From contig CAWHTX010000009.1 of assembly GCA_963832355.1 (NCBI GenBank), positions 1 to 64,000 of the forward strand: a stretch of DNA of 64,000 bases. The letters run 5' to 3'. This document shows, one piece after another, positions 38,839-48,756 of the stretch. The notes beneath the pieces are model-generated. The model saw only the letters and a program-made list of their open reading frames with translations, did not search any database and had not been told where the DNA came from. The stretch is from DATFVA01 sp963832355 (GTDB lineage: Bacteria; Bacteroidota; Ignavibacteria; Ignavibacteriales; Ignavibacteriaceae). How positions within the stretch are numbered: position 1 is the stretch's first letter; each line of letters starts with the position of its first letter. The translations under genes were made by a program, and so were the position numbers.

Positions 38839-40734
38839 ATGAAAAAAAATGTATTTATTCTATTGATCTTTGCGGCTTCAGTATTTCTGCTTCAGTCCTG
38901 CTCAAATGAAGTTAAATTAAAACAAAAGTTTTCTACCGAACCTGCTAAGCCAAAACCGGGCGAAGAAATAACAGTCGTCTACAATCCTGATAGTACAGGA
39001 CTAAAGGATGCATCCCGGGTGAGCCTGGTAGCTTATCTGTACGGTACAGACCTGGATGAAACGAGGCAGGTTGAAATGCAGAAATCCAGAGAAGGCTGGA
39101 AAGGTAAAATCACCACTACTGACTCTACCAAAGGTGTCCTGATTAAATTTAAGAATGGTGAAGATATCGATAATGATCAGAAACTGGGATACCGGGTTTA
39201 TATGTATGATGAAAAGGGAAGTGTTCTGCCCGGCAGTTATGCTGGATATGCCTCTGCTATTTATACCTGGGGCAGCTATTACCTGGATATGGATAGAAAT
39301 TATGATTCGTCGCTTTATTATTTCAAAAAAGATTTTGAAGCGAATCCTGATATTAAAAATGATTATATGGATCCGTATCTCGGTGTGGAGACCAAACTTA
39401 ATAAGGATAATGCATCTTCAATTATCATAAGAGAATTATCGGGGTTGTACTCTCATGCTGATAAGGAGAAAGACTATGTCGTTCTTGCGGAATGGTATGA
39501 TAAAGCAGATATGCCTAACAGAGCCGGAACCTATAAAAAGGTTCTTGAAGACAGGTATCCGCAGAGCGAATTTGTCCAGAGGGAGAAGTATGAAGCCTTT
39601 TATAATGAACCTGATTCTGATAAAAAACTAAAAATGCTTGAGGAATTTGAGACTGCCTATCCTAAGAGCGATTATCTGACAAATTTTTATGATGCGATGG
39701 CAGTTAATTATTTTCAGAAAAACAAGTTCAAAACTCTTTGGGATTATTTCGAAAATAATACTTCTAAGTTTTCCACTTACAGGTTTTATTCAATTTCCAC
39801 AAAGATGCTTGATGAGAACAAATATCCACAGATTGCACTTGAGATCGCAAACCTGGGGGTTGAGCGGTCGAGACAGGAATTAAGTAATCCTTCTGAAGAC
39901 CAGCCGAAATATCAGAGTAAAGAAGAATGGAAAGAAGACCGGCAGTCGATGCTGGGAATGAATTTGTATGCCTCAGCCAGGGCACTGTACACTCTTGGAA
40001 AGGTTGAAGAAGCTGAAGTCCCATTGAACGAAGCAAAGGAGCTCACCAAAGGCAAGGATGAAGAAGTAAATCAGTTGTATACTAAAATACTTGTCGCCAA
40101 TGGTAAAACTGATGCTGCTAAGAATGAAATTGAAGGATATATTAAACAGGGCAAAGCAACACCTGAAATGAAATCTATGCTTAAAGAAATTTACACAAAA
40201 GAGCATGGTTCATCAGCAGGATTTGATTCATACATTGCACAGTTTGAATCAGTTGGAAAGCAGCTGCTGGTAGCCAAGCTGGAAAAACAGATTATGAAGC
40301 TTCCCGCTCCTGATTTTTCTCTGGTTGACCTTAATGGACGGAGGGTCTCACTTAAATCACTCAAGGGAAAAACTGTAATTGTCGATTTCTGGGCTACGTG
40401 GTGCGGACCCTGTAAAGCATCGTTTCCGGGGATGCAGAAAGCGATTGAACAGTATAAATCAAATAAGAACGTGGAGTTCCTTTTCATCAATTCCTGGGAA
40501 AATGCGGAAGATAAAAAGGAAAATGCAAAGGAATTCATTGAAGAACATAATTATCCGTTCCATGTACTCCTCGATAATGATAATAAAGTAATTGAGGATT
40601 ACAGGGTTAGCGGGATACCTACGAAATTCGTTATTGATGGAAACGGCGATATAAGATTTAAAAAGATAGGCTTCTCAGGAAATACAGATGAAATGGTGGA
40701 TGAGATCTCAACAATGATCTCGATGGTAAATTAG
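38839..40734 (+). CDS. TlpA/ResA-like thioredoxin-fold lipoprotein with long N-terminal helical region
   Basis: 631 residues. Lipoprotein signal with lipobox LQSC (Cys about 21). A beta-rich region follows (about 30-140; PGEEITVVYNPD), then a helical, TPR-like region (about 150-480; SLYYFKKDFEANPD). The thioredoxin-like domain occupies the C-terminal 145 residues, with redox site WATWCGPCK near 517-525 and cis-Pro in SGIPTKF. It is probably a periplasmic thiol reductase or oxidase anchored in a membrane; the long N-terminal part may bind a partner protein. It ends before a bidirectional terminator. Confidence 0.82.
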   Translation: MKKNVFILLIFAASVFLLQSCSNEVKLKQKFSTEPAKPKPGEEITVVYNPDSTGLKDASRVSLVAYLYGTDLDETRQVEMQKSREGWKGKITTTDSTKGVLIKFKNGEDIDNDQKLGYRVYMYDEKGSVLPGSYAGYASAIYTWGSYYLDMDRNYDSSLYYFKKDFEANPDIKNDYMDPYLGVETKLNKDNASSIIIRELSGLYSHADKEKDYVVLAEWYDKADMPNRAGTYKKVLEDRYPQSEFVQREKYEAFYNEPDSDKKLKMLEEFETAYPKSDYLTNFYDAMAVNYFQKNKFKTLWDYFENNTSKFSTYRFYSISTKMLDENKYPQIALEIANLGVERSRQELSNPSEDQPKYQSKEEWKEDRQSMLGMNLYASARALYTLGKVEEAEVPLNEAKELTKGKDEEVNQLYTKILVANGKTDAAKNEIEGYIKQGKATPEMKSMLKEIYTKEHGSSAGFDSYIAQFESVGKQLLVAKLEKQIMKLPAPDFSLVDLNGRRVSLKSLKGKTVIVDFWATWCGPCKASFPGMQKAIEQYKSNKNVEFLFINSWENAEDKKENAKEFIEEHNYPFHVLLDNDNKVIEDYRVSGIPTKFVIDGNGDIRFKKIGFSGNTDEMVDEISTMISMVN

Positions 40735-40737
40735 CGG

Positions 40738-40878
40738 CTAGGGCACCGGGCATATCCCGATACTCATCTGGTATATAAAAGCTGCTATGATTGCTGTAAT
40801 TACCAGTGCTTTTATCAATATTATGAATCCTTTCTTCATAGGGATTGAACCAAAGATTCTATAAAAAGTTTCAAACAT
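40738..40878 (-). CDS. Possible small hydrophobic protein (46 residues)
   Basis: An open frame of 46 residues between two converging genes: a short polar start, then a membrane helix (about residues 17-37, GFIILIKALVITAIIAAFIY). It starts directly beside the terminator hairpin at 40881 and has no clear ribosome binding site, so expression is doubtful. Confidence 0.25.
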   Translation of the reverse strand: MFETFYRIFGSIPMKKGFIILIKALVITAIIAAFIYQMSIGICPVP

Positions 40879-40880
40879 AC

Positions 40881-40910
40881 AAAAAAGGCTGTCACCCGAC
40901 AGCCTTTTTT
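40881..40910. terminator. Bidirectional rho-independent terminator
   Basis: A stem GGCTGTC/GACAGCC (40887-40893 and 40898-40904) with loop ACCC, flanked by AAAAAA and TTTTTT. It separates the TlpA-like gene (plus strand) from the Rossmann-fold gene (minus strand). Confidence 0.92.
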
Positions 40911-40930
40911 GACCAATAGAATAAATGAGT

Positions 40931-42631
40931 TTATGATTTCATCCTGTTCCCATGTTCTTCATGGATGAAGAGCCAGCTGCAGATCTTTCCGATACTTATT
41001 TCTTCGAAATTGTTCCAGTATTCTTTTGTTCTTACATGCTGGGAGCTTGTATCATCCTGCGGGATACTGTTGGCTTCTTCAATAAGTTCTTTCAGCCTTT
41101 CCTGCCATTTTTTCATATTGTCTTTCCTTAAATCGACCCATCCTTCATAAGCCCAGGTATTAATATTTTTTTCATTCACATCTACAAGATTGTCACCTCT
41201 GAAAGCAGGAATCTTAATAATGCTGCCGCGAAGCAGTGAATTACCGTCAGGTAAAAGCACAGGGATGCCCACAGCAAGCATTTCATTCCGGAGTTTGTCA
41301 TCATTTGAAATGATCTCGAAACATTTATTCGAAAGCTCGTCGGGAGTTTTATCAATAATATCCTGCATTGTTTTATTGAACAGGCGCATCAGGTGGATTT
41401 CATACAGCAGTTTCGAGAGACGGGGAGGTCCAAGCAGCTCAAATGCTATGCTGTGGCTTCCATGTATTTTTTCGAGTTCAGCAAGTTTCTTAACAGCCAT
41501 ATGCTGCATGTACCCTGCACGGTATGTGGGTTCAAGCGTCGCGTGATCAAGAGAGCTTACTATATCATGACCGGTATTGCCGCCCCTTATCTCAAAAGTT
41601 ACTACATCTGCTATCTCTTCCGGGGTAACAAATTCCATCTGCTTCTGGGCTGTGATAGTCTCAAATTCACCTCGGGAGAATATCCCGTTCTCACCGGTAT
41701 CAATAAAAACTGATTTAAGGGTTTCTCCCGTTAATGGATAATTCAGATCAGAACAGATCTGGAATTTATCCTTCAGGGGAATGGCCTGTGTAACAGGAAT
41801 ATCAGCCAGCTCTATCGGTTGGCCTTTTCTTTTAATCTCTCCGAATTCAATTCGCTTCCAGGCAATAGCCGCTGTTGGCTTAATTTCTTTTGTGATGGGT
41901 CCTTCCGGAGTTCTTCCCATCAGGAACAATAGAAGTGTATGTGCGCCGGCAATTGATGACTTACTAAGAAGTACGCGCGACGGTTTCTCTTCACTATGTG
42001 TATAAGGAATATTAAGACCCATTCCTCCCGTACCGCTCGTCCCTATTTTAAGGTAAACCTTAGTACCTACCTTCATCATCGAGCTGTACAACAACTGAAC
42101 ATGCCTGATGAGCTGAGGAATATATTCAGTGCAGAGAAGTTTCTCCGTTTCCTCAACTATTTGATCATAATCCGCTTTTAAGTTAATTGCTCTTTTAATG
42201 CTGCGGTAGGTAGTATATACATCCTGGTAGGCAATAGCCGTTGCGGTATTGATTGCATCAATTACAATGTCGGGTTTATACTCTGTCAGCAGATTGTACA
42301 CAGAGGATTCATGCAGGATTTCATCACTTAATTCCTCCATTATATCAGACATCAGGATTTTTCTTTTTGAAGGATCATCAAGTATTTCCTGTCTGTTGAG
42401 TTCTTTGAATTCATTTCTGACGAATATATCTCCGCCCCATGCTGCAAAAAGATCTTTCCCCTTATCAGGAAATTCCTTTCTATGCTTTTCAACAGCTTCC
42501 TGTGCTTCAGATAATCTTAAAGAAGAGATAATTATTTTCTTCGGATTTTCGGAAACAAGCTTTCTTATAACCGCACTGCCAACCAATCCCCAGCCGCCTA
42601 ATACAAGTATGGTTTTATTCTGTATCTCCAT
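40931..42631 (-). CDS. Large NAD(P)-binding Rossmann-fold protein
   Basis: 566 residues. The N-terminal dinucleotide motif VLGGWGLVGSAVIRKL (about 10-25) and the segment PDIVIDAINTATAIAYQ show an extended short-chain dehydrogenase or saccharopine-dehydrogenase-like fold; the middle holds GTSGTGGMGLNIPYTHSE, as in some epimerase-like proteins. The C-terminal ~300 residues are not recognised. An oxidoreductase or epimerase role is inferred and the substrate is unknown. It is monocistronic, starting about 250 bases from ptsN. Confidence 0.65.
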   Translation of the reverse strand: MEIQNKTILVLGGWGLVGSAVIRKLVSENPKKIIISSLRLSEAQEAVEKHRKEFPDKGKDLFAAWGGDIFVRNEFKELNRQEILDDPSKRKILMSDIMEELSDEILHESSVYNLLTEYKPDIVIDAINTATAIAYQDVYTTYRSIKRAINLKADYDQIVEETEKLLCTEYIPQLIRHVQLLYSSMMKVGTKVYLKIGTSGTGGMGLNIPYTHSEEKPSRVLLSKSSIAGAHTLLLFLMGRTPEGPITKEIKPTAAIAWKRIEFGEIKRKGQPIELADIPVTQAIPLKDKFQICSDLNYPLTGETLKSVFIDTGENGIFSRGEFETITAQKQMEFVTPEEIADVVTFEIRGGNTGHDIVSSLDHATLEPTYRAGYMQHMAVKKLAELEKIHGSHSIAFELLGPPRLSKLLYEIHLMRLFNKTMQDIIDKTPDELSNKCFEIISNDDKLRNEMLAVGIPVLLPDGNSLLRGSIIKIPAFRGDNLVDVNEKNINTWAYEGWVDLRKDNMKKWQERLKELIEEANSIPQDDTSSQHVRTKEYWNNFEEISIGKICSWLFIHEEHGNRMKS

Positions 42632-42880
42632 TATAAAATCCCCGTAAAATTGAAAAATAAATCATTTTCAAAATTAAGCTAAAGTGTACTGCAAGGCAAT
42701 TTAATTATCATTTAAAATGAATATTCTTCCGCATTATTTGTCGGGTTAGATGTATTCGGAGTCATAACTCATGAGTCTTTTGGTTTATTTATTACTGATA
42801 AAATTGATTAACTTCAGAGGGAATGTTAAATTTAAAATTCAATTTGCAATCATTTGATATAGAAGGAATTAAGGCGGATA

Positions 42881-43351
42881 ATGAAAGTTTCTGAACTATT
42901 AAATCCGGGCGTGATCATATCCGATCTCCAAGGAAATAAAAAAGAAGATGTAATTAATGAACTCGTCGATCTGTTTAAGAACGACAGCAGAGTACAGGAT
43001 CTGGATAAAGTCAGATCGGCTGTACTCGACAGGGAAAAAATAATGTCTACGGGGGTCGGAAAAGGATTTGCAATTCCACACGGCAAAACGAATTCCATAT
43101 CTGATATAATTGCTGCTTTCGGGAAAACCAGAAATCCTGTTGATTACGATGCACTAGACAATCAGCCGGTACACCTGATCTTCCTGCTGGTGGGTAAAGA
43201 TAATCTTGTAAGCAAACACATCAAACTTCTCAGCCGCATCTCAAGGATGATGAATAAAGATGATTTCAGAAACAGCCTCCTTGAAGCAAATTCGGTTGAG
43301 GAAATACTCGATATTTTTAATAAAGAAGAAGAAAATTATTTCGAAGTTTAA
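42881..43351 (+). CDS. ptsN: PTS IIA-domain protein (PtsN-like)
   Basis: 156 residues of the EIIA fructose/nitrogen family: active-site His in GVGKGFAIPHGKT (about 61-73), then the conserved PVHLIFLLVGKD strand and HIKLLSRISRMM. In the nitrogen PTS such proteins act as phosphorylation-dependent regulators rather than sugar carriers. No sugar permease domain is present. It is followed by hisS 41 bases later, probably in one operon. The symbol is used in the broad family sense. Confidence 0.85.
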   Translation: MKVSELLNPGVIISDLQGNKKEDVINELVDLFKNDSRVQDLDKVRSAVLDREKIMSTGVGKGFAIPHGKTNSISDIIAAFGKTRNPVDYDALDNQPVHLIFLLVGKDNLVSKHIKLLSRISRMMNKDDFRNSLLEANSVEEILDIFNKEEENYFEV

Positions 43352-43392
43352 TTCTTCCTTTTAACATTTCTGAAAGGATCATATCTATCCTG

Positions 43393-44652
43393 ATGATAAA
43401 GGCAATAACCGGCACTAAAGATCTACTATACCCTGAAACGCTGAAATGGAAATACCTTGAAGATACCGTAACGCGTATATTCAGAAATTTCAATTATAAA
43501 GAAATCAGAACGCCGGTATTTGAAGAAACCGCTCTCTTTGCACGGGGTATCGGAGAAGAAACTGACATTGTCGGTAAAGAAATGTACACCTTTATCGATA
43601 GGAGTGAGACCAGCGTTACTCTGAAACCCGAAATGACGGCAGCCGTTGTAAGAGCATTTATCGAGCATTCCCTTGGAAAACAGCAGCCGCTGTCAAAACT
43701 CTTTTATATTTCCCCGATGTTTCGCCAGGAACGTCCACAGGCCGGAAGGTTAAGGCAGTTTCACCAGTTCGGTGCCGAGGCTATAGGAAGTGTTTCTCCC
43801 ATGCTTGATGTTGAGATGATACAGATGGTATATGATATCCTGCGGTCGCTTGGACTTACAGACCTTACCGTGAAAATAAACTCCCTTGGAATTCCTGAAT
43901 CAAGAGAAGCATATAAACAGAAACTGCGCGAATACCTTAGCGATAAAAAAGATAAATTATCTGAGGACAGTCGCAAAAGATTTGATAAAAATATCCTCAG
44001 GATATTTGACAGTAAAGTTGACTCGGACCAGGAGTTGCTTAAAGAAGCACCGCTGCTGATTGAACACCTTGATAAGGAAAGTATCCAGGATTTCGATCTC
44101 GTAAAAGATTTACTCAGAAGGGCAGATATTCCGTTTGAAGTTGATCCTAAACTGGTACGTGGTCTCGATTATTATACGCGCACAACATTCGAGATTGTCA
44201 GCGGCAGTGTAGGATCGCAAAGTGCTCTTTGCGGAGGCGGAAGGTACGATCTTTTAATAGAGCAGCTTGGCGGGGCACCCACTCCGGGTGTGGGCTTTGC
44301 AGCCGGAATGGAAAGAATACTACTTGCCTGTGAAAATGAGGACACCATGAAAATTCCTGATGACAGGCTGGATCTGTACATTGTAAGAATAGACAAAGAA
44401 TTGACTTCAGAAGTTTTTGAGATAGCAGTAAATTCACGAAGGTCGGGTCTTTCCGTTGATTTTGATTATCTTGACAGAAGCGTAAAAGCCCAGATGAGAG
44501 AGGCCAATAAGCTTAACTCAAGGTATGTATTGTTCATAGGGGGTGAGGAGTATGAAAAAGGCCAGGCGAACCTGAAAAATATGAGTACAGGAGAACAGCA
44601 GCTTATTGCTCTTGGTGAAAATGATATTTTAGCAAAAACCGTGAAGAAGTAA
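43393..44652 (+). CDS. hisS: Histidyl-tRNA synthetase
   Basis: 419 residues, standard length. Class II synthetase motifs are seen: motif 2 region MFRQERPQAGRLRQFHQFGAE, and the histidine-specific segments LVRGLDYYTRTTFEI and GGGRYDLL. The C-terminal anticodon-binding domain begins near 330 (LDLYIVRIDKEL). It charges tRNA-His. Its stop overlaps the start of the following unknown gene (TAATG). Confidence 0.96.
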   Translation: MIKAITGTKDLLYPETLKWKYLEDTVTRIFRNFNYKEIRTPVFEETALFARGIGEETDIVGKEMYTFIDRSETSVTLKPEMTAAVVRAFIEHSLGKQQPLSKLFYISPMFRQERPQAGRLRQFHQFGAEAIGSVSPMLDVEMIQMVYDILRSLGLTDLTVKINSLGIPESREAYKQKLREYLSDKKDKLSEDSRKRFDKNILRIFDSKVDSDQELLKEAPLLIEHLDKESIQDFDLVKDLLRRADIPFEVDPKLVRGLDYYTRTTFEIVSGSVGSQSALCGGGRYDLLIEQLGGAPTPGVGFAAGMERILLACENEDTMKIPDDRLDLYIVRIDKELTSEVFEIAVNSRRSGLSVDFDYLDRSVKAQMREANKLNSRYVLFIGGEEYEKGQANLKNMSTGEQQLIALGENDILAKTVKK

Positions 44653-45161
44653 TGTCCTTAAAGAAACCAAAATCTATACCCGGAATTCCTAAAACCAGGA
44701 AGAAGACTACTGAAAAGTTAAAAGAAACTGTGCCGTCAAAAAGAAGCGAGGAAATTGAATATCACTGTAATATCTATTTTTATTATAATCCTTCAAAAAA
44801 AATCCAGCAATATGCCGTAGAACTTGAAACAACCAGGCTCTTTTCAGTGTTAAACTACCAGTTATCTGTCAGCAGCAGAAAAACAAAGAATTTGATCGAT
44901 ATTAGCGTGCTTGGACTTAAGGCCACAAATAATTATACAAATCAACCGGGACCGGCATCAGGTGTACTTTATTTCGATGAACTATATGGAGAGCACACTA
45001 TAAATATCATAAAACAGGATGGAAGTATTAACACTGCTGTTCTGAACTTTAATGTTTTCAAGAAAAGTATCGTACTTATCGAAGAATCAGTCCCTGAAAA
45101 GGAAAACAACAGCAAGTTCTGCACTTTTAAGATAGCTGATAAGAAATTTACATTCGCCTGA
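44652..45161 (+). CDS. Conserved-looking protein of unknown function between hisS and lgt
   Basis: 169 residues. A lysine-rich, probably disordered start (1-35) precedes a beta-rich region (YHCNIYFYYNPSKKIQQYAVELETT through FTFA). No signal peptide and no family recognised. It overlaps hisS by one base and lies 14 bases before lgt, so it is translated with them. Confidence 0.6.
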   Translation: MSLKKPKSIPGIPKTRKKTTEKLKETVPSKRSEEIEYHCNIYFYYNPSKKIQQYAVELETTRLFSVLNYQLSVSSRKTKNLIDISVLGLKATNNYTNQPGPASGVLYFDELYGEHTINIIKQDGSINTAVLNFNVFKKSIVLIEESVPEKENNSKFCTFKIADKKFTFA

Positions 45162-45175
45162 AAGGTTAAAAATAA

Positions 45176-46048
45176 ATGTATCCGGAATTATTTAAAATAG
45201 GTCCTTTTACCGTATACAGCTACGGACTCATGCTGGGTATCGCATTTATCGTTGCCAGCTATATACTTACCAAGGAATTCGAACGAAGGAAACTGAATCC
45301 CAACCTCGCTACAGAGATAACACTCCTGGCAATTGTTTTCGGAATAATCGGCAGCAAACTGTTTCATCTCTTTGAAAACTGGGATGCTTTTCTACATGAT
45401 CCCATCGGAATGGCGTTCTCCCCGGGAGGATTAACTTTCTACGGGGGATTGATCCTTGCTACCCTCGCAATCTGGATTTATGTAAGAAGAAAAAAAATTC
45501 CTTTTCTTGTAATTGCCGATGCAACCTCACCTTCACTGATACTTGCGTATGGGATCGGAAGGATCGGCTGTCACCTTGCGGGCGACGGCGATTATGGGAT
45601 CCCGACCAGCCTGCCCTGGGGAACAGATTACTCCCATGGCACTGTTCCGCCGTCCGTTATGTTCAGAGGAACTGATATAGCTAAACATTTCCCTAATGGC
45701 ATTGTGCCGGATAATACGCCGCTTCATCCTACACCTATATATGAGTTTATTGCGGCAGTAATCATTTTTGCTATTTTATGGAAACTGAGGAAAAAAGACT
45801 GGAGCGACGGGAAATTATTTATGGCCTATCTGATCTTCGCAGGGGTTGAAAGGTTTCTGGTAGAAATTATAAGATTAAATCCCAGACTCCTTTTCGGTCT
45901 GACTGAGGCCCAGCTTATTTCTGTGGTAATGATTATTGTAGGAACGTTGGGTTTCATTTATCTGACTAAACGGAACAAACCCAGATTTGTCCCGACTCCC
46001 CTTAAAACCCCCGGTAAAAAGAAGCCTGTAAAAGAGGTCTCCACTTAA
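45176..46048 (+). CDS. lgt: Prolipoprotein diacylglyceryl transferase
   Basis: 290 residues, seven hydrophobic segments. The Lgt signature IGRIGCHLAGDGDYG (about 122-136) is present, with the N-terminal PFTVYSYGLMLG and the HPTPIYE motif near 182. It transfers diacylglycerol to the lipobox cysteine of prolipoproteins in the inner membrane. Many lipoproteins in the window would depend on it. Its stop overlaps the rlmB start (TAATG). Confidence 0.95.
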   Translation: MYPELFKIGPFTVYSYGLMLGIAFIVASYILTKEFERRKLNPNLATEITLLAIVFGIIGSKLFHLFENWDAFLHDPIGMAFSPGGLTFYGGLILATLAIWIYVRRKKIPFLVIADATSPSLILAYGIGRIGCHLAGDGDYGIPTSLPWGTDYSHGTVPPSVMFRGTDIAKHFPNGIVPDNTPLHPTPIYEFIAAVIIFAILWKLRKKDWSDGKLFMAYLIFAGVERFLVEIIRLNPRLLFGLTEAQLISVVMIIVGTLGFIYLTKRNKPRFVPTPLKTPGKKKPVKEVST

Positions 46049-46779
46049 TGAGTCTCATTGTAGGCAGAAAACCTGTTCTTGAAGCAATAAACTCGGGAGA
46101 AGAAATAGAGCAGGTTTATATATTGTTTGGACAAAAAGGGGGAATTGTAGACGCAATCCGTATCGCTGCTAAGAAAAGGGGAATAAAGGTTAACCAGGTT
46201 ACTCCCGAAAGATTCAAAGCTTTAACCGATCATACAAACACCCAGGGAATAGCGGCAAGGAAGTTAACACATAAGTTCTTCGAAATTGGGGACATAATAG
46301 CATCAGCAAAACAGAAACAGTATCCCCTCATTTTACTGCTCGACTCAATTCAGGATACTCACAATCTTGGAGCAATCATCAGAACTGCGGAATGTTCGGA
46401 AGTTGACGGAATAATCTTAACCAAACATCACAGTGCTCCTGTCAATGAAACCGTAGTGAAAACATCTGCGGGAGCTACAGAGCATATCAAGATTGCACAG
46501 GTAAATAATCTCGTTCAGGCGATTAAGGAACTGAAAGACAATGGGTTCTGGATTATAGGTTCTTCGCTAGAAAATTCGAAACCATATACCGAAATCGATT
46601 ATAAAATACCGGCCGCTGTTGTAGTTGGAAACGAAGAAAAGGGTATAAGAAGACTGACGGCAGAGAACTGCGATATCCTGGTTAACATTCCCATGAAGGG
46701 AAAAATACAATCTTTAAATGTTTCGGTTGCTGCCGGGGTGCTGCTTTTCGAAATTCTCCGCCAGCGCACAGCTAATTAA
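46048..46779 (+). CDS. rlmB: 23S rRNA (guanosine-2'-O)-methyltransferase RlmB-like (SpoU family)
   Basis: 243 residues. A substrate-binding N-terminal domain (1-75) is followed by the SpoU/TrmD-knot domain with LLLDSIQDTHNLGAIIRTAE (motif 1), VVGNEEKGIRR (motif 2) and IPMKGKIQSLNVSVAAGVLLFE (motif 3). It methylates a 23S rRNA guanosine, by family position G2251. Last gene of the hisS, unknown, lgt, rlmB operon. Confidence 0.9.
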   Translation: MSLIVGRKPVLEAINSGEEIEQVYILFGQKGGIVDAIRIAAKKRGIKVNQVTPERFKALTDHTNTQGIAARKLTHKFFEIGDIIASAKQKQYPLILLLDSIQDTHNLGAIIRTAECSEVDGIILTKHHSAPVNETVVKTSAGATEHIKIAQVNNLVQAIKELKDNGFWIIGSSLENSKPYTEIDYKIPAAVVVGNEEKGIRRLTAENCDILVNIPMKGKIQSLNVSVAAGVLLFEILRQRTAN

Positions 46780-46935
46780 CCTTTGACTCTCTCCTTTTTA
46801 TTCCTTAAAATTCAATAAATAATAATTTTTCGGGGGCGAAATGGGCAAATCAAAAGTAAACTCCTCATTCAGGAATTCATCAGACATGTATCTGGTCAGG
46901 ACAAAAATTTATACAATTTAATAGGGGATAGTACT

Positions 46936-48756
46936 ATGAAAAGGTTGCTGGTTCTTACTTTTTTGCTTTTAGTCGGCAGTTCATTTTCACAATCCTTTCT
47001 ATCTTTAGACGGGATCGAAACTCCGGGCGGCGAAACAATTCTTCTCTATCATTACGGATTTCCAAATTACAGTCAGTACACCCCCGTGTTTAAATATGAT
47101 GTCACCTCAGGGTATGAAGAGCAAATGATGGATGCTTTTTTTGTAAATGGATCAAATACCAGGAGTGTGCAGGACTTTGAATTTTTTCCAGGTGACACCT
47201 CTAATTTTATAAACTGCGGCTTTGGTGTTATGGCTGACGATTATGGATTTGTGGCCTATAATGATTCTGCAGTCTTTGGATTTCAGTCGCACTTTTTATA
47301 CGTGGATATCTCCAAACAGGATCCTTCCAGAACTTATGCCGGCGATGGGATGCTTAACAGAAGTTTTGACGGAGGATTAACTTATCCTGAAGATTCGGTA
47401 CTGAGTTTTCATATGATCTCTGTTTCTGATTTCAACGATAATGAAATTTTCGGGATCGATCAGCAGAACCGGCTTATTAAATCTTTCGACGGCGGACGTA
47501 GTTCGATTATAGTTGATGATACACCCGTTTATGAAAATTATTATCTCAATCCAGAGTTTTTTTACGATCCCGACCAGGATCATATCTACAGGATAAATTT
47601 CTCTAATGATTCATATAATCTTTATGTGTCGGCCGGCAATGGAAATTCTTATACCTGGGAATTAAAGCAGCAATTCCCGCAGCCTTTTATTTTCACCAAT
47701 GATCAATCCCAGAGCGGAACCTGTTACCTTGGTTACTATTACCACTTATATAAGTCGACAAATTTTGGCGAAAGTTTTACTCCCTTCCACGAGTTTGATG
47801 AAAGAATAACAGGAATCTATCCCAAACCCGGAACCCAGCAGCTCTACACCGCAACGCAATACCATCTATATAAGCTGGAAAATGATACCCTAACAACTTT
47901 AAAAGAAATTCTTCCTGATCCGGATCTTGTGAATTATTATCCTCTGCAGACTGGCAACCTCTGGGTTTACAATGGGTTTATCTGGACATACCCTAATTAC
48001 GAAACGTATCAGTTTGTGAGGAAAGTAAATGATGAGGTGTTAAAGCCAAATCAGAAGACTTATTATGAGATAGAAGAATATTATGCGGGCTCCACTTCCG
48101 GTTCAACTTATTTTGAAAGGATTGATTCAGCTAATGCAAAGGTATACCGTTATAACGAAGATTCAGTACAAAGTGGTCAGGAATACCTTCTTGATGATCT
48201 AAGGGCCGAGGTAGGAGACACAGTCAGGAATTTCAGGTTTTACTTAACTCCTTACGCAGTGATTTATTCTGCAGATACGACTTTTTACCAGGTAGAAACA
48301 CATTTTAAGAGATACAACTCAGAATTTTTGATAGGAAATACATACGATCTTGTCAAATATTTTGGACTAACAAGACTCTATAATACTTTTGATTTTGGTA
48401 GTGATGACAGAACATTAAAAGGTGCGATAATAAATGGTACGCTTTACGGCGATACAACGTTAACGGGAGTTAAGGATGAGATAAATTCCATTAACTCATT
48501 CGGCCTTTCTCAGAATTATCCAAATCCTTTTAACCCGGTAACGTCAATTAGTTATAATGTTGGTAAACCCGGTCCCGTTACAATTAAGGTTTATGATGCT
48601 CTGGGTAAAGAAGTTATCACGTTGGTAGATGAAGAAAAGTCTGCCGGTAGTTATTCCGTGGAGTTTGATGGAAGTGACCTCGCGAGCGGAATATACCTGT
48701 ATCAGCTAAAAGCAGGAAATTTTACTCAAACCCGTAAAATGATTCTTCTGAAATAA
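46936..48756 (+). CDS. Type IX secretion cargo protein with beta-propeller-like repeats
   Basis: 606 residues. Signal peptide (1-18, SSFSQ). The middle has repeats resembling sorting or photosynthesis-type beta-propellers (NRSFDGGLTYPEDS, IKSFDGGRSS, YKSTNFGESF). The C-terminal ~80 residues form the sorting domain starting SQNYPNPFNPVTSISYNV and ending in RKMILLK, as in secreted proteins of this lineage. Secreted to the surface or medium by inference; the function of the main body is unknown. Confidence 0.8.
   Translation: MKRLLVLTFLLLVGSSFSQSFLSLDGIETPGGETILLYHYGFPNYSQYTPVFKYDVTSGYEEQMMDAFFVNGSNTRSVQDFEFFPGDTSNFINCGFGVMADDYGFVAYNDSAVFGFQSHFLYVDISKQDPSRTYAGDGMLNRSFDGGLTYPEDSVLSFHMISVSDFNDNEIFGIDQQNRLIKSFDGGRSSIIVDDTPVYENYYLNPEFFYDPDQDHIYRINFSNDSYNLYVSAGNGNSYTWELKQQFPQPFIFTNDQSQSGTCYLGYYYHLYKSTNFGESFTPFHEFDERITGIYPKPGTQQLYTATQYHLYKLENDTLTTLKEILPDPDLVNYYPLQTGNLWVYNGFIWTYPNYETYQFVRKVNDEVLKPNQKTYYEIEEYYAGSTSGSTYFERIDSANAKVYRYNEDSVQSGQEYLLDDLRAEVGDTVRNFRFYLTPYAVIYSADTTFYQVETHFKRYNSEFLIGNTYDLVKYFGLTRLYNTFDFGSDDRTLKGAIINGTLYGDTTLTGVKDEINSINSFGLSQNYPNPFNPVTSISYNVGKPGPVTIKVYDALGKEVITLVDEEKSAGSYSVEFDGSDLASGIYLYQLKAGNFTQTRKMILLK

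Noticed and set aside
40965..42647. Several plus-strand open frames inside the Rossmann-fold gene
   Set aside because: They are antisense shadows of an intact, recognisable minus-strand gene.
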